In this document: piece after piece, positions 27,719-36,391 of the stretch
How the letters are laid out: each line of letters begins with the position of its first letter
Position numbering within the stretch: position 1 is the first letter of the stretch
Assembly (NCBI RefSeq): GCF_000757905.1
Contig: NZ_JRLH01000001.1
Length of the DNA: 64,000 nucleotides
Reading direction: 5' to 3' (one strand)
Source of the DNA: Arsenophonus nilaparvatae
GTDB taxonomy: Bacteria; Pseudomonadota; Gammaproteobacteria; Enterobacterales; Enterobacteriaceae
Translations under genes and position numbers: made by a program
The notes under the pieces: generated by a model
Databases searched by the model: none
Told to the model about the DNA's origin: nothing
What the model saw: the letters and a program-made list of their open reading frames with translations, nothing else

Positions 27719-28117
27719 ATGAATAATCAATTTTCTGACTCTGAGCAAGTTATTATTAAAAAATTATTGCGATTACGACAGCAGAGAGAAATAAGCTTGC
27801 AATCTCAAAGGCAACGAGTTCAGCGTGAGCAGCAAGCGCTACAGGCAACCATTACTGAGTTGGAACAACAACGGATGAAATTTTGGCATGATTTAGCGAC
27901 GCCTTCATTACCAAATGAAACCATTTCCCGTGACCAACTAGCGTTATTTAAACAATCTATGCGCGAAGTTTATCTGGTAGAGCGAGCACTAAAAGAGCGT
28001 ATCGATCAATTACGTGAGACGATTGTTGGACTAGAGAGCCAAAAGGAACAGCTAGCGAAACAGCGTCTGGTAATGATTAAAAATCAAGAAAAACTGAAAG
28101 AGGTGATGAATGACTAA
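27719..28117 (+). CDS. ssaO: Type III secretion central stalk protein SsaO (SctO)
   Basis: A 132-residue, almost entirely coiled-coil protein rich in Gln, Arg and Glu (about 10-125), matching the FliJ/SctO pattern and the size of SsaO (about 125). FliJ-type proteins act as the stalk of the secretion ATPase. It lies in the usual place between ssaN and ssaP, overlapping ssaP by 8 nt. Confidence 0.85.
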   Translation: MNNQFSDSEQVIIKKLLRLRQQREISLQSQRQRVQREQQALQATITELEQQRMKFWHDLATPSLPNETISRDQLALFKQSMREVYLVERALKERIDQLRETIVGLESQKEQLAKQRLVMIKNQEKLKEVMND

Positions 28118-28544
28118 TACGATCCAGCGTAATATTGTCACCACTAGTCTGGTGCCTAATATTCATCGCCGGCAGGAGGCTGATCCAGAACTAAAACGGC
28201 GTTTTGACCGTTTTTTGATGGCTGACCAGTCTGATAACGCTTCGTCAACGTCTGGTTGGTCTTCGGTGTTAGATACACTGGCCTATAGCAATAGCTCAGT
28301 AACATTAAATAATGTTTACTTATTACGTCATGGTAATAGTTTAACTTATCGATTACTGAATGGGCCGATGATGGGCATGGTGATCATTGCTCATTGGCAA
28401 AAACCGGGGACGGTACATTTACAGTTAAAACCGGCTAATTCTGTTCAACATCTTACATTAACGCGGGTAGCGAAAAAACTAACAACAACATTAGCAAAAC
28501 GGGGTTTTTTACTCTCTTTGGAGATAGAAGATGGAGCACAATGA
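28110..28544 (+). CDS. ssaP: Type III secretion needle-length/substrate-switch protein SsaP (SctP)
   Basis: A 144-residue protein in the ssaP position between ssaO and ssaQ. The N-terminus is polar (about 1-50). The C-terminal half (LLRHGNSLTYRLLNGPMMGMVI and the following strands) looks like the small globular switch domain of SctP. Family sequence conservation is low, so the call is mainly by position and size (SsaP is about 124). Confidence 0.75.
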   Translation: MTNTIQRNIVTTSLVPNIHRRQEADPELKRRFDRFLMADQSDNASSTSGWSSVLDTLAYSNSSVTLNNVYLLRHGNSLTYRLLNGPMMGMVIIAHWQKPGTVHLQLKPANSVQHLTLTRVAKKLTTTLAKRGFLLSLEIEDGAQ

Positions 28545-29361
28545 ACAGCGAATGCTTTACCAGTGGTTAACTACCGGTTTGGCAAAAGGTAATTGTCGCA
28601 TTCAGCTTGCTTATGTTGAAGGAGATGGTCAGTGGTGGTCGTGGTTGTCCAATGATTCGGCAGGTGTTTGGTGTGACCACTCTAATTGGCAGCAGGCGCT
28701 GCAAACCTATAGTGGTAGTGCTGATCCAACGCTTGTTACTGAAGATTTGTTTCCTTGCATTAGCGCAGCCTGGTTTGCATTGCTTGGTGAAACGGTTAAT
28801 GCAAAATTGAGCCAACAGCCGATTAATTACCGGTTACCTAAGGGCATTTATCCCGTTATTACGGTAGACGAATGTCAGTTTGTAGTGGTTAATATTGGAG
28901 CAGAAAAGTGGCAGGCAGCTTTCGCCGATTGGACGCCATTTCAAGCCCCACCTGTGCAAGTGACGGTTAAATTGTTAGCCGGTTTTATTGCTGATTGTGA
29001 AAATATTCGTCATAAGTATGGTTATTGGTTAGCTGGTGATGTGGATATTCGACAAGGTGAGGCATTATTATGGTGGCATGAACCATTGGCTATAGTGACA
29101 TTAACCGATGTTAATCAATTATGGGTAAAGGAAATCCGACCGACAGTTACATTTAACCAAATACCCTATTTAGCTCAGATTGCTACCATCGATTTGCCAT
29201 TAGCACAACTGTATACCCTCATAGCAGCCGAAAATTTGACTGGTAAGGTGATGTTAGAGACACGAGTCTGTTTATTGCGTGATGAACAACGCGTTGCTTG
29301 GGGTGAGTTATTAACTGCTCGAACTGGGATGGCATTTCACTGTCTTGAACTTGAAAAATAG
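28531..29361 (+). CDS. ssaQ: Type III secretion C-ring protein SsaQ (SctQ)
   Basis: Cytoplasmic sorting-platform pod protein of 276 residues, shorter than Salmonella SsaQ (322). The C-terminal SPOA-like region (about 205-276, with IDLPLAQLYTLIAAENLTGKV) is present. Shortness seems to be spread over the N-terminal and linker region. It overlaps ssaP by 14 nt. In Salmonella ssaR-S-T-U follow directly; here an inverted repeat and an opposite-strand gene follow, and ssaT-U lie at the other end of the island. Confidence 0.82.
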   Translation: MEHNEQRMLYQWLTTGLAKGNCRIQLAYVEGDGQWWSWLSNDSAGVWCDHSNWQQALQTYSGSADPTLVTEDLFPCISAAWFALLGETVNAKLSQQPINYRLPKGIYPVITVDECQFVVVNIGAEKWQAAFADWTPFQAPPVQVTVKLLAGFIADCENIRHKYGYWLAGDVDIRQGEALLWWHEPLAIVTLTDVNQLWVKEIRPTVTFNQIPYLAQIATIDLPLAQLYTLIAAENLTGKVMLETRVCLLRDEQRVAWGELLTARTGMAFHCLELEK

Positions 29362-29365
29362 TTTT

Positions 29366-29444
29366 ACTGTTTTTTCTTACCTCTTTTTCTAATGCAATAA
29401 TATTAAAAATATTTAGCCTAGACAAAAGAGGTAGAAAAAACAGT
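29366..29444. repeat. Long imperfect inverted repeat ending the ssa operon
   Basis: The arms ACTGTTTTTTCTTACCTCTTT (29366-29386) and its near-complement ending at 29444 pair over about 20 bp with a single-base bulge, around a ~38-nt A/T-rich loop. It lies 5 nt after the ssaQ stop and 12 nt before the stop of an opposite-strand gene. A bidirectional terminator is likely; a remnant of an insertion or deletion at the island break is also possible. Confidence 0.55.
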
Positions 29445-29455
29445 GTGTCATCAAA

Positions 29456-29677
29456 CTAGATATGATCATGTTTATGATGACATGCAATGCATTTGATTTT
29501 ATCAGATAAATACAGCAGGATTAACGATACGATTACCGCGCCAATAAGGTATAAATAGCCAGTGGCTTTGTCATGCCAGTCGAATAAAAACATGCAGTAG
29601 AATGAAATCGATGATATTAACAGAAAAGCGATTATCATCAATAAGTACGACACAATCAGCGATAGGCATTTTTTCAT
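29456..29677 (-). CDS. Small two-helix membrane protein, unknown
   Basis: A 73-residue protein starting at the ATG at 29677, which has an excellent AGGAGGT site just upstream. Two hydrophobic helices (about 5-30 and 40-60) are separated by a short polar loop. The tail KIKCIACHHKHDHI has two Cys and four His, suggesting metal binding or simply a polar end. I do not recognise the family. It lies between ssaQ and the SopA-like gene, where ssaR would be in Salmonella, but bears no resemblance to SsaR or SsaS. Confidence 0.55.
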   Translation of the reverse strand: MKKCLSLIVSYLLMIIAFLLISSISFYCMFLFDWHDKATGYLYLIGAVIVSLILLYLSDKIKCIACHHKHDHI

Positions 29678-29857
29678 ATAACCTCCTATTAGATTAGATG
29701 ACAATATTATTTAAACATCTATCTTTCATTAATATGATCCTAACTATAGATGATTATTAACGGATCGTATAAAAAATTTAAATTTTTCATTATATTTAAT
29801 ATCTTTCGCTACCATTAATAATCATTTTTTAGGCTATTATAAATTTTTTTGCAGCAC

Positions 29858-32815
29858 TTATCGCCAGGCGGATGGTTGAATTTTTTTCAAAACATCATGA
29901 CAGTGCTCTATTGCATAATCAATCATCAGATCATATAAAACGGCAGTGCAAGAAAAAGCGTTTTCGCAGCCAAGTAATCGATTCTTCCAATTATTAAAGG
30001 TATCTTGCGCAATCAGCGTGGGATCAAGTTTATGGGCTTTTTCCATTAAGGCGTAAGCATAATATCTTAGCATCAGAGGAGAATCTAATTCGGTACCAAA
30101 CACAGCACTGGATGAATAACGGGTAAAAACAGCAGATAAAGCCAGCAGATGTTCAGCTTTATTTCGTTCGCTACTGTTAGCCAAATTATATAGTTCTATG
30201 ATTTTATTATAATTTTCATTTTTTAAGCTATAGCCATGCTCAAAATCAAGCACATGAGTAAAAATCTCTTTTAGTGTCTGTTGCGACGCTTGATCAACTA
30301 ATTTAGTGGTAGAAATATTGGATTTTTGTGCATTAAGGAATAGCGTGTCCAGCTGTTCGCCTAAATTTAGTGCTTCAATCAGCTTATTGAATGTTGCTTG
30401 GTGTTGGCTATAAGAAAAATGACTAGAAAATAGCGGGAAATCTTGGTTGAAGCATTCATCTAGACTGAATTGTTGCGGGCCTAAATTTTCGCCATCGTGA
30501 AAAATAAAAATGTTATTCCACTTGGTTTCCAGATCAGGATGTAGCATTTTTGTCAGAATATTTTCCGCAACTATTAATGTTCTACCTGCCTTTTTCGGTG
30601 AAAGTAACAGATAGTTTTGCGCGTTGCTCTCTGCCCAATCTGCCTTTCCATCATAATTGCCAAATATTTCCTTAATTTGTTGATATGCTAGTTGTTGTTT
30701 TATTTCAGGAAGTTGTAGATATTGTTCATACAATTGGTTAGCCATTGTGGCGATTTTGCTATCAATATTTCCTCCTGTTCTAGCAGCCAATATAGTTTGA
30801 ATAAAGCTACTGTTAAATTGGGGGGAAACCATGAGTTCTGGTTGATGGTTAAAATAATCGAGAAAAATATTAATATTAGCAGGACGCGCTTCCAGCATAT
30901 TAATTAATTGTGTTGAGGGGTTTGCCAGGTAATTATCCATCAGTTTATTGATAAAATTGCTAATTTCTTCATTGCGAATAAACGGCGGTTTACCCAAAAT
31001 ATCTAATAGTGGTAAAGTGACATGGCTGAGATTAATGTCTGGCTGGTCAAGGGAATGAACGAGCTGTAGAGCCAATTTGTTTTTTAGTTCACTATACCGG
31101 TTATCAATCGTATTAAGGCTAGTTAGCAGACTGCTTTGGTTGTTGAAATGATTCAGTAGTGCATCTAGGGTATCCTCATCCCACTCGCCAGGCAGGTGAA
31201 GGGTAAAACTGTCGTGTAAAGAAGCACCGGCAAAATTAGTGTTACTAATTGTTAACTCTTTTAAGATAGTATTACTCAGATCAGCGTTGCTAACATCGCT
31301 GTTCGCAAGGTTAGCCCCAGTTAGGTCAGCTTGATCAAAAATCGCCTCACGTAGTGTAAGGCCATTCAATTTGGCTTGCGTTAAATTGGCACTAGTGAAA
31401 TTTACACCATTGAGGTTAGTATCAACTAATATCACACCAGTTAGATTAGCCTTGGTCAGATTGGCGTCAGTCAAGTTAGCGTTCGCTATCTTAGCTTGCG
31501 CCAAATTGGCGCCAGTCAAATCACTATTAGTCAAGTTACTATTATTTAAGTAGGCTTCTTGCAGTATAGTTCCGTTCATTGCAGAGTTGACTAAATTAGT
31601 GTTACATAAATTAGCCTTAGTTAAGTTAGCTCCTGCTAATTGTGCTTCATTTAGATTAGCCATGAGTAAATTAGCATTAGCCAGCTGAGTTTGGTTCATT
31701 ATCGCTTTTGTTAGGTTAGCTTCCACGATGATAATGTCTTTCAGGTTAGATCTGCTTAGATTAGTACCTTGTAAATTCGCGTGAGCAAGGTTATGGTAGC
31801 CACCAAAAACTTGGGTAAGATCCATGTAACTTAAGTCTTCACTTGATAAGTTAAGTTTGCTCCCAATCCGGCGTTTTGCCAATTGTGTGCTTAATGCTTG
31901 CAGTTTTTGTTGTTGTGATTGGTAGAAAGAGGAAACTTCAGATTGAAGTGGCCAATTTTTAGCGGCTTCATTCGCCCGTTTGCCGCCCATTCCTTGAGTT
32001 TTTAGTTGATAAAGCCGCTCGCGGATTGACACTGGCGCTAATTTCAGTTCACCTGTCGAATTGCGCAGATATTTACAGCCAAAAAGGGTATTCGTTTCCA
32101 GATTGATCTGCACCCAAATGTCTTTACCTCGCTGTTTACCGATCTTAACTACCTGAACCTCTTTTTCCAAATCAGGACGATAAGCCACCTCTACTTTAAA
32201 CGGCTTAATCGGCTCATGCGGCAAATCTTGCGCTTTTTTTTCCAGTGCTTTGATTAATGGGGTTAATCCGCGAACTTTCTGATGGGCTTGCTGCGCGGCG
32301 TTTTTTAAGGCATTAATACCTTTTCTTCCCCACGATATTAATAATTCAAAACCGGGATCCGCACCACGTAAAAAATTCACGCCTAAGTCTAAATAAGTTT
32401 TAACCGGTAAACGGTTTGCTATATGAGGAATACCAAATTTAACAAACTGTTTACCCCCTTCACGTAATGCTTGTTTGAATGCCACCTGCTTTAATGCGGT
32501 TCGTGTGCCATTAATTGCAGCCTCTCCGATCGCTATACTGAACCGCCCCCCAGCCTGTGCGCCTTTACCAATAAAGGGTAAAAAACCTAACAGATCAAAT
32601 GCGCCTGCCATAATAGCCTGCTCGGTATTGCCCTTTTTCACCTCGGTGATCATGGTATAAAATGGAATCATACTTAAAATAAAAGCTTCCACTTTTTGCC
32701 GGGTTGTTTCCTCATAACCTGCCTGTTGCAGTTTTTCGCATAATTTTTCACCCCGCCGTTTAATAAGCTTGTCGATTAGCATGTCTGGCTTATCATTGGC
32801 GGTTTTTAAGCACAA
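29858..32815 (-). CDS. SopA/NleL-type HECT-like E3 ubiquitin ligase effector (downstream half of an interrupted frame)
   Basis: This 985-codon frame starts at a TTG with no good ribosome-binding site. It continues, in the same frame, the 522-codon gene upstream, after one TAA and 41 sense codons. Residues about 1-330 contain an amphipathic/hydrophobic region of unknown type. About 335-540 is a pentapeptide-repeat beta-helix (many A(N/D)L units). About 545-985 matches SopA: LFGNYDGKADW, NYLLLSP, FTRYSSSAVFGTELDSP and AFSCTAVL align with LFGNYDGSPDW, NFLLLSS, FARYSSSAIFGTEHDSP and AFTCTSVV. The expected catalytic Cys956 is 29 residues from the end, exactly as Cys753 is in 782-residue SopA. SopA-type ligases ubiquitinate host proteins. 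As an isolated frame it lacks a secretion signal, so it may be a pseudogene fragment. Confidence 0.85.
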   Translation of the reverse strand: MCLKTANDKPDMLIDKLIKRRGEKLCEKLQQAGYEETTRQKVEAFILSMIPFYTMITEVKKGNTEQAIMAGAFDLLGFLPFIGKGAQAGGRFSIAIGEAAINGTRTALKQVAFKQALREGGKQFVKFGIPHIANRLPVKTYLDLGVNFLRGADPGFELLISWGRKGINALKNAAQQAHQKVRGLTPLIKALEKKAQDLPHEPIKPFKVEVAYRPDLEKEVQVVKIGKQRGKDIWVQINLETNTLFGCKYLRNSTGELKLAPVSIRERLYQLKTQGMGGKRANEAAKNWPLQSEVSSFYQSQQQKLQALSTQLAKRRIGSKLNLSSEDLSYMDLTQVFGGYHNLAHANLQGTNLSRSNLKDIIIVEANLTKAIMNQTQLANANLLMANLNEAQLAGANLTKANLCNTNLVNSAMNGTILQEAYLNNSNLTNSDLTGANLAQAKIANANLTDANLTKANLTGVILVDTNLNGVNFTSANLTQAKLNGLTLREAIFDQADLTGANLANSDVSNADLSNTILKELTISNTNFAGASLHDSFTLHLPGEWDEDTLDALLNHFNNQSSLLTSLNTIDNRYSELKNKLALQLVHSLDQPDINLSHVTLPLLDILGKPPFIRNEEISNFINKLMDNYLANPSTQLINMLEARPANINIFLDYFNHQPELMVSPQFNSSFIQTILAARTGGNIDSKIATMANQLYEQYLQLPEIKQQLAYQQIKEIFGNYDGKADWAESNAQNYLLLSPKKAGRTLIVAENILTKMLHPDLETKWNNIFIFHDGENLGPQQFSLDECFNQDFPLFSSHFSYSQHQATFNKLIEALNLGEQLDTLFLNAQKSNISTTKLVDQASQQTLKEIFTHVLDFEHGYSLKNENYNKIIELYNLANSSERNKAEHLLALSAVFTRYSSSAVFGTELDSPLMLRYYAYALMEKAHKLDPTLIAQDTFNNWKNRLLGCENAFSCTAVLYDLMIDYAIEHCHDVLKKIQPSAWR

Positions 32816-32938
32816 AATGGCAGAGGTTTTTAATTTATAATCATCATCATCGCGTGCTTTACCATCATGATAAAACAGCTCAAGAATGGCGTTTTTATTA
32901 TTGTCGACACGATGTAATTTATAATTGCCGATACCTTG

Positions 32939-32941
32939 TTA
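32939..32941 (-). other. In-frame TAA stop splitting the toxin/SopA-like frame
   Basis: The minus-strand frame reads MYALTT, TAA, QGIGNYKLHRV and continues without another stop to 29858. Without this one codon the frame from 34507 would be 1548 sense codons. The flanking residues read as one continuous domain. CAA, GAA or AAA would become TAA by a single change. The codon after the stop is CAA, a context that can favour readthrough in some systems. Confidence 0.9.
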
Positions 32942-34507
32942 AGTGGTTAATGCATACATCCGTTGTTTGCCGTTAAATGTACACTTTAGCATATCGATCG
33001 ATTCAGGTACGTGGGTGACAAATTCATCTGAATTCCTTATTCCTTGTCTTGCAGATGGCGGTAGCGGAACACTATTGAAACTATCATTAGCATCAAATTT
33101 GACCTCCATCAGTTGAATGTCAGACTGTTGAATAAAAATTTGTTCTTCGTTGCTAAGTGAGTTAAAGGACTGAGGTAGCAGGATCTTTTCTATCTGTTCG
33201 GTCAGCTGAGCAATTTGTTGATTCTGATCTTTAAATACATTATCGATATTGGGTAATAATGGCGTCTCACCTCGCCGATTGGTATATTTAACCTCTCGAT
33301 TTTTATACAAATAGTCATTTAACCAACCTTCATCAATATCATGCTGTTTTAATTGTTGGCGGGCAAGCTCTGGCCGGGATTGCCATTTCTGTAGCAAAGT
33401 AATCAGTTTGATAAAAGGATTATTTTGGCCAGATTGTTTTAAATAATCAAAATAACTGTCATATACGGACGTCATTGCCAATGGTGTTGCTAGTGAGCTA
33501 TTTTCGCTGCTTAGCTGGTGATGGATCATGGCCGGTAATTTGAAATATCGATTATATTCAGCCGGGACAAGTTGTTCCTGCAAAAGCGCGGCTAGTAGCA
33601 TACCGTTATTGCTGATATCTTCCAGACTCATGTTGTTAATTTCAGCACCACTTTCATTTAGTAATGTCATGCCAGCATGCAGGTAGCCCCATTCCGGTTG
33701 ATTTATCATCATATTGGACAATGTTTTCTGTTGCTGCTGGTCGTCAGTTTGCAGCATAAATGTTGGCATGATGCGATTAATAACTTGCTGTTGATAATAA
33801 ATACGGGCTTCCGGTGATAATTTGTTAGGCGGGTGATAATTATTTAGTTGATTGAATAATCGACGTTGCAGGCTGGCATGATGGAAGAGGGAATTTTCCC
33901 GTGATTTGATATCACTGACCTGTTTTAACATCCATGTTTCGGATGACATACCGAATACGGCGTATTGTAACCAATTAGTAATGATGGCTTGTTGGCGGGC
34001 AGAAGAAATTTTTTCACCTTGATTAGCGCCATATTCACCTAATGGTTGTAATAGTAATCTGGCAAGGGTGGCTATCTTTTCTTTATCATCTTTATAGCGC
34101 GTCAGATAATCAGTGACAGGGTTTACCAGCAAAGGTGCCAGCGTCTCGTAATCAAGTTGGGGGAGTGGATAGCCTTCTTCAATTAATAGAGAACGTAATT
34201 GTTGACTCTGTTCATCATAGACGAGTTTATTAAAATCTTTAGCAGTAAGGGATAGAATAGGTTTGGTTTGATAAAGCGATTGATTAACAAGAGCAGTAAT
34301 ACCATTATCATGCTTGGGAGCACTATTTGACAATGAAATTTGAGCTGCTTCATGGTCTTGTAGTAGCAAACTTGTTAGTGTTTTTTTGCTACTCGTCGCA
34401 AGCTTTTCCTTTGCTATATTTTCGCTTTCTGTTTTTTGGTGCTGGGTAGGATCTGATGTAGTTAATAGCCAGTGAGGTGATGAAGGGAATGAGTTTATGG
34501 ATGGCAT
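32939..34507 (-). CDS. N-terminal half of a large toxin-like type III effector candidate
   Basis: A 522-residue, mostly helical protein. Its Ser/Thr/Gln-rich N-terminus (about 1-60) resembles type III secretion signals. The rest has no motif I know. The C-terminal part, FVTHVPESIDMLKCTFNGKQRMYALTT followed beyond the stop by QGIGNYKLHRVDN, looks like the repeating strand pattern of large secreted toxin-like proteins of insect-associated bacteria; I cannot name the family. The product is probably the truncated remains of a 1548-residue protein whose C-terminus is a SopA-type ligase. A 282-bp non-coding gap separates it from the transporter gene upstream of it on this strand. Confidence 0.7.
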   Translation of the reverse strand: MPSINSFPSSPHWLLTTSDPTQHQKTESENIAKEKLATSSKKTLTSLLLQDHEAAQISLSNSAPKHDNGITALVNQSLYQTKPILSLTAKDFNKLVYDEQSQQLRSLLIEEGYPLPQLDYETLAPLLVNPVTDYLTRYKDDKEKIATLARLLLQPLGEYGANQGEKISSARQQAIITNWLQYAVFGMSSETWMLKQVSDIKSRENSLFHHASLQRRLFNQLNNYHPPNKLSPEARIYYQQQVINRIMPTFMLQTDDQQQQKTLSNMMINQPEWGYLHAGMTLLNESGAEINNMSLEDISNNGMLLAALLQEQLVPAEYNRYFKLPAMIHHQLSSENSSLATPLAMTSVYDSYFDYLKQSGQNNPFIKLITLLQKWQSRPELARQQLKQHDIDEGWLNDYLYKNREVKYTNRRGETPLLPNIDNVFKDQNQQIAQLTEQIEKILLPQSFNSLSNEEQIFIQQSDIQLMEVKFDANDSFNSVPLPPSARQGIRNSDEFVTHVPESIDMLKCTFNGKQRMYALTT

Positions 34508-34755
34508 TATGACGATTCTTTATTTAATTAAAATATGAAGATATAGTAAATAAAGGCTAAATACTTTCATAAATAACTTTTATTATAATCGAATCTATAT
34601 AGCAGCAAACTAGCAAATAAAATAATGTTAATCGTTGATCAATGATGGTGGTTTTTATCTGTTGATACAATCAGCTGGCATCAATGTGTTATTGGCAAAA
34701 GTTTTTTATCTTGTTATTGTTCGAGCTAACACATGGTGAATTTTAAAATCAAATT

Positions 34756-34782
34756 GCTCAGTTAAGATAAACTCAACTGAGC
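34756..34782 (-). terminator. Terminator of the MFS transporter gene
   Basis: The arms GCTCAGTT and AACTGAGC form an 8-bp stem with an 11-nt loop, 7 nt after the transporter stop on the minus strand, followed by a T-rich stretch (AATTTGATTTT). Confidence 0.6.
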
Positions 34783-34789
34783 CATAAAT

Positions 34790-35974
34790 TTATAATTTCT
34801 TATATTTAGTTAGCATTAACGCCATGCTAGCCACTAAAATTAAAATATAGACCATCCATAGATATAAATTCATTTCAATTAAGAAACTACCTATCCCACC
34901 GATTATAGAAGGAATAACTAAAGAAGCTGAACCCATTAACGCTGAGGTTGCTCCCAGACTATTTTTTTGGCTACTCATTGTTAAATAGGTATATAGAGAT
35001 TCAAATAACCCACCAGTAAACATAATGATGGCAAAGAATGCAAAAAAAGTGATGGTATTATTTTGGTAGATAAATATTGGAATAAATAGAATTATCAATA
35101 TTTGTAGTGATCTTAGCCAAATGGATAAAATTTTTGTGGCGCTAAATTTCCGTAGTAATTTACTTGATAAAAATGCGCCGGCCAGTAAGAAGAGGCCAAT
35201 AATGGCAGAGTAGACACCGAATATTGAGGCACTGGCACCAAATTTGAGCATAAAAATAAAAGGCGCGGCAGTAACATAACAATAAATTAATGAAAAAGAT
35301 AAACCGAGCGATAAACAGGGTAAATAGAATTTAGGTTGGCAGGCGATATGTTGATATATATTGCAGGTTTTGTGCCAGGAAAAAGTTGTCCGTTTTTTTA
35401 CTTTTAATGTTTCAGGAAAAGCAAAAAAAACATAGACAATTGTGATCAGGGCGTAGATAAAAATTAAGCCAAATATACTACGCCACCCCCATAAATCATT
35501 GAAGAAACCACCAATTAATGGTGATGCAATAGGCACAAAGCCTTCAATGGTAATGATAATACTATATAGCAGGGCGGCAACTGTACCTCGAGAAACATCA
35601 CGCACCGCACTGACTGAGGTGACTAACGTGATTGAAATACTTAATCCTTGAATAACACGAATAACAAGAAAAGCAGGTAGATTATCTGTTTGTGTTAACA
35701 TAAAGGTGGCAGTTGCATAGATAGCCGCACCAGTTAACATAATTTTGCGGCGACCGATGGCATCGGAAAGCGGGCCAAAGATTAATTGTCCTAAGCCGAT
35801 TGCCAATGTGTAGACCATAATTGAAAGTTGGGTTGATGACAGACTTTTATTAAATTCTGCTGTGATGTCTGGAATAGATGGTAAATAAGTATCAACACCT
35901 AAAATACCCATCATGGTGAGCAGCGCTAAGCCAAAAGTAAAGAACTTTAGATTTTGCCTGTTAATTTTATTCAT
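34790..35974 (-). CDS. Bcr/CflA-family MFS drug transporter
   Basis: Inner-membrane drug/proton antiporter of 394 residues with 12 predicted helices. The N-terminal VDTYLPSIPDI, the GPLSDAIGRRKIMLTG loop between helices 2 and 3, and the RVIQGL segment of helix 4 are typical of the Bcr/CflA (DHA1) group, which exports drugs or small metabolites such as sulfonamides or dipeptides. The substrate cannot be read from the sequence. It is a single gene with its own terminator. Confidence 0.85.
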   Translation of the reverse strand: MNKINRQNLKFFTFGLALLTMMGILGVDTYLPSIPDITAEFNKSLSSTQLSIMVYTLAIGLGQLIFGPLSDAIGRRKIMLTGAAIYATATFMLTQTDNLPAFLVIRVIQGLSISITLVTSVSAVRDVSRGTVAALLYSIIITIEGFVPIASPLIGGFFNDLWGWRSIFGLIFIYALITIVYVFFAFPETLKVKKRTTFSWHKTCNIYQHIACQPKFYLPCLSLGLSFSLIYCYVTAAPFIFMLKFGASASIFGVYSAIIGLFLLAGAFLSSKLLRKFSATKILSIWLRSLQILIILFIPIFIYQNNTITFFAFFAIIMFTGGLFESLYTYLTMSSQKNSLGATSALMGSASLVIPSIIGGIGSFLIEMNLYLWMVYILILVASMALMLTKYKKL

Positions 35975-36360
35975 AAATATTTTCCTTAATTGAAAATTTT
36001 ATTTCATGCATGCAGGAAAATTCAGATAGATATTCAAACGGAGTTGATGGGAAGTAGCAAACTTTTTTATTTGCTGTTGAGCATTAATTTAGGTTTTATC
36101 TGGTTTGCTCATTTTTAAATGGTATTTCATTAAAAGGATAATAATTTAGCAAATTAAAATGTAAAAACGTTGCAGTATAAACGTTTTTAATTAGCAGTAG
36201 GTTGATGAAAAAACAGATAGAAATTTACTTCGATGTCATTAAATTATTATGGAAGAGTGATATCTTAAAAAGCTATCACAATTTTAGAATAAGCCACGGA
36301 ATAACAGGATGTTATTTTTACGCTAATTTTTATCGGTAAATATTTAGATTTTAATAATAA
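35975..36360. other. Intergenic region between mgtE and the MFS gene
   Basis: A 386-bp AT-rich stretch that holds the promoter and leader of the transporter gene (minus strand). I see no gene or RNA in it. Confidence 0.4.
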
Positions 36361-36383
36361 AGGCTCGGTAACTAACCGAGCCT
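36361..36383 (-). terminator. Terminator of mgtE
   Basis: Perfect arms AGGCTCGGT and ACCGAGCCT with a 5-nt loop, 8 nt beyond the mgtE stop on the minus strand, followed there by TTATTATTAAAATC. Confidence 0.8.
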
Positions 36384-36391
36384 GTTGTATA

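Noticed and set aside
31371..31553. A plus-strand frame opposite the SopA-like gene with regular LVKLALVK repeats
   Set aside because: It is the complement of the pentapeptide repeat codons, not a gene.
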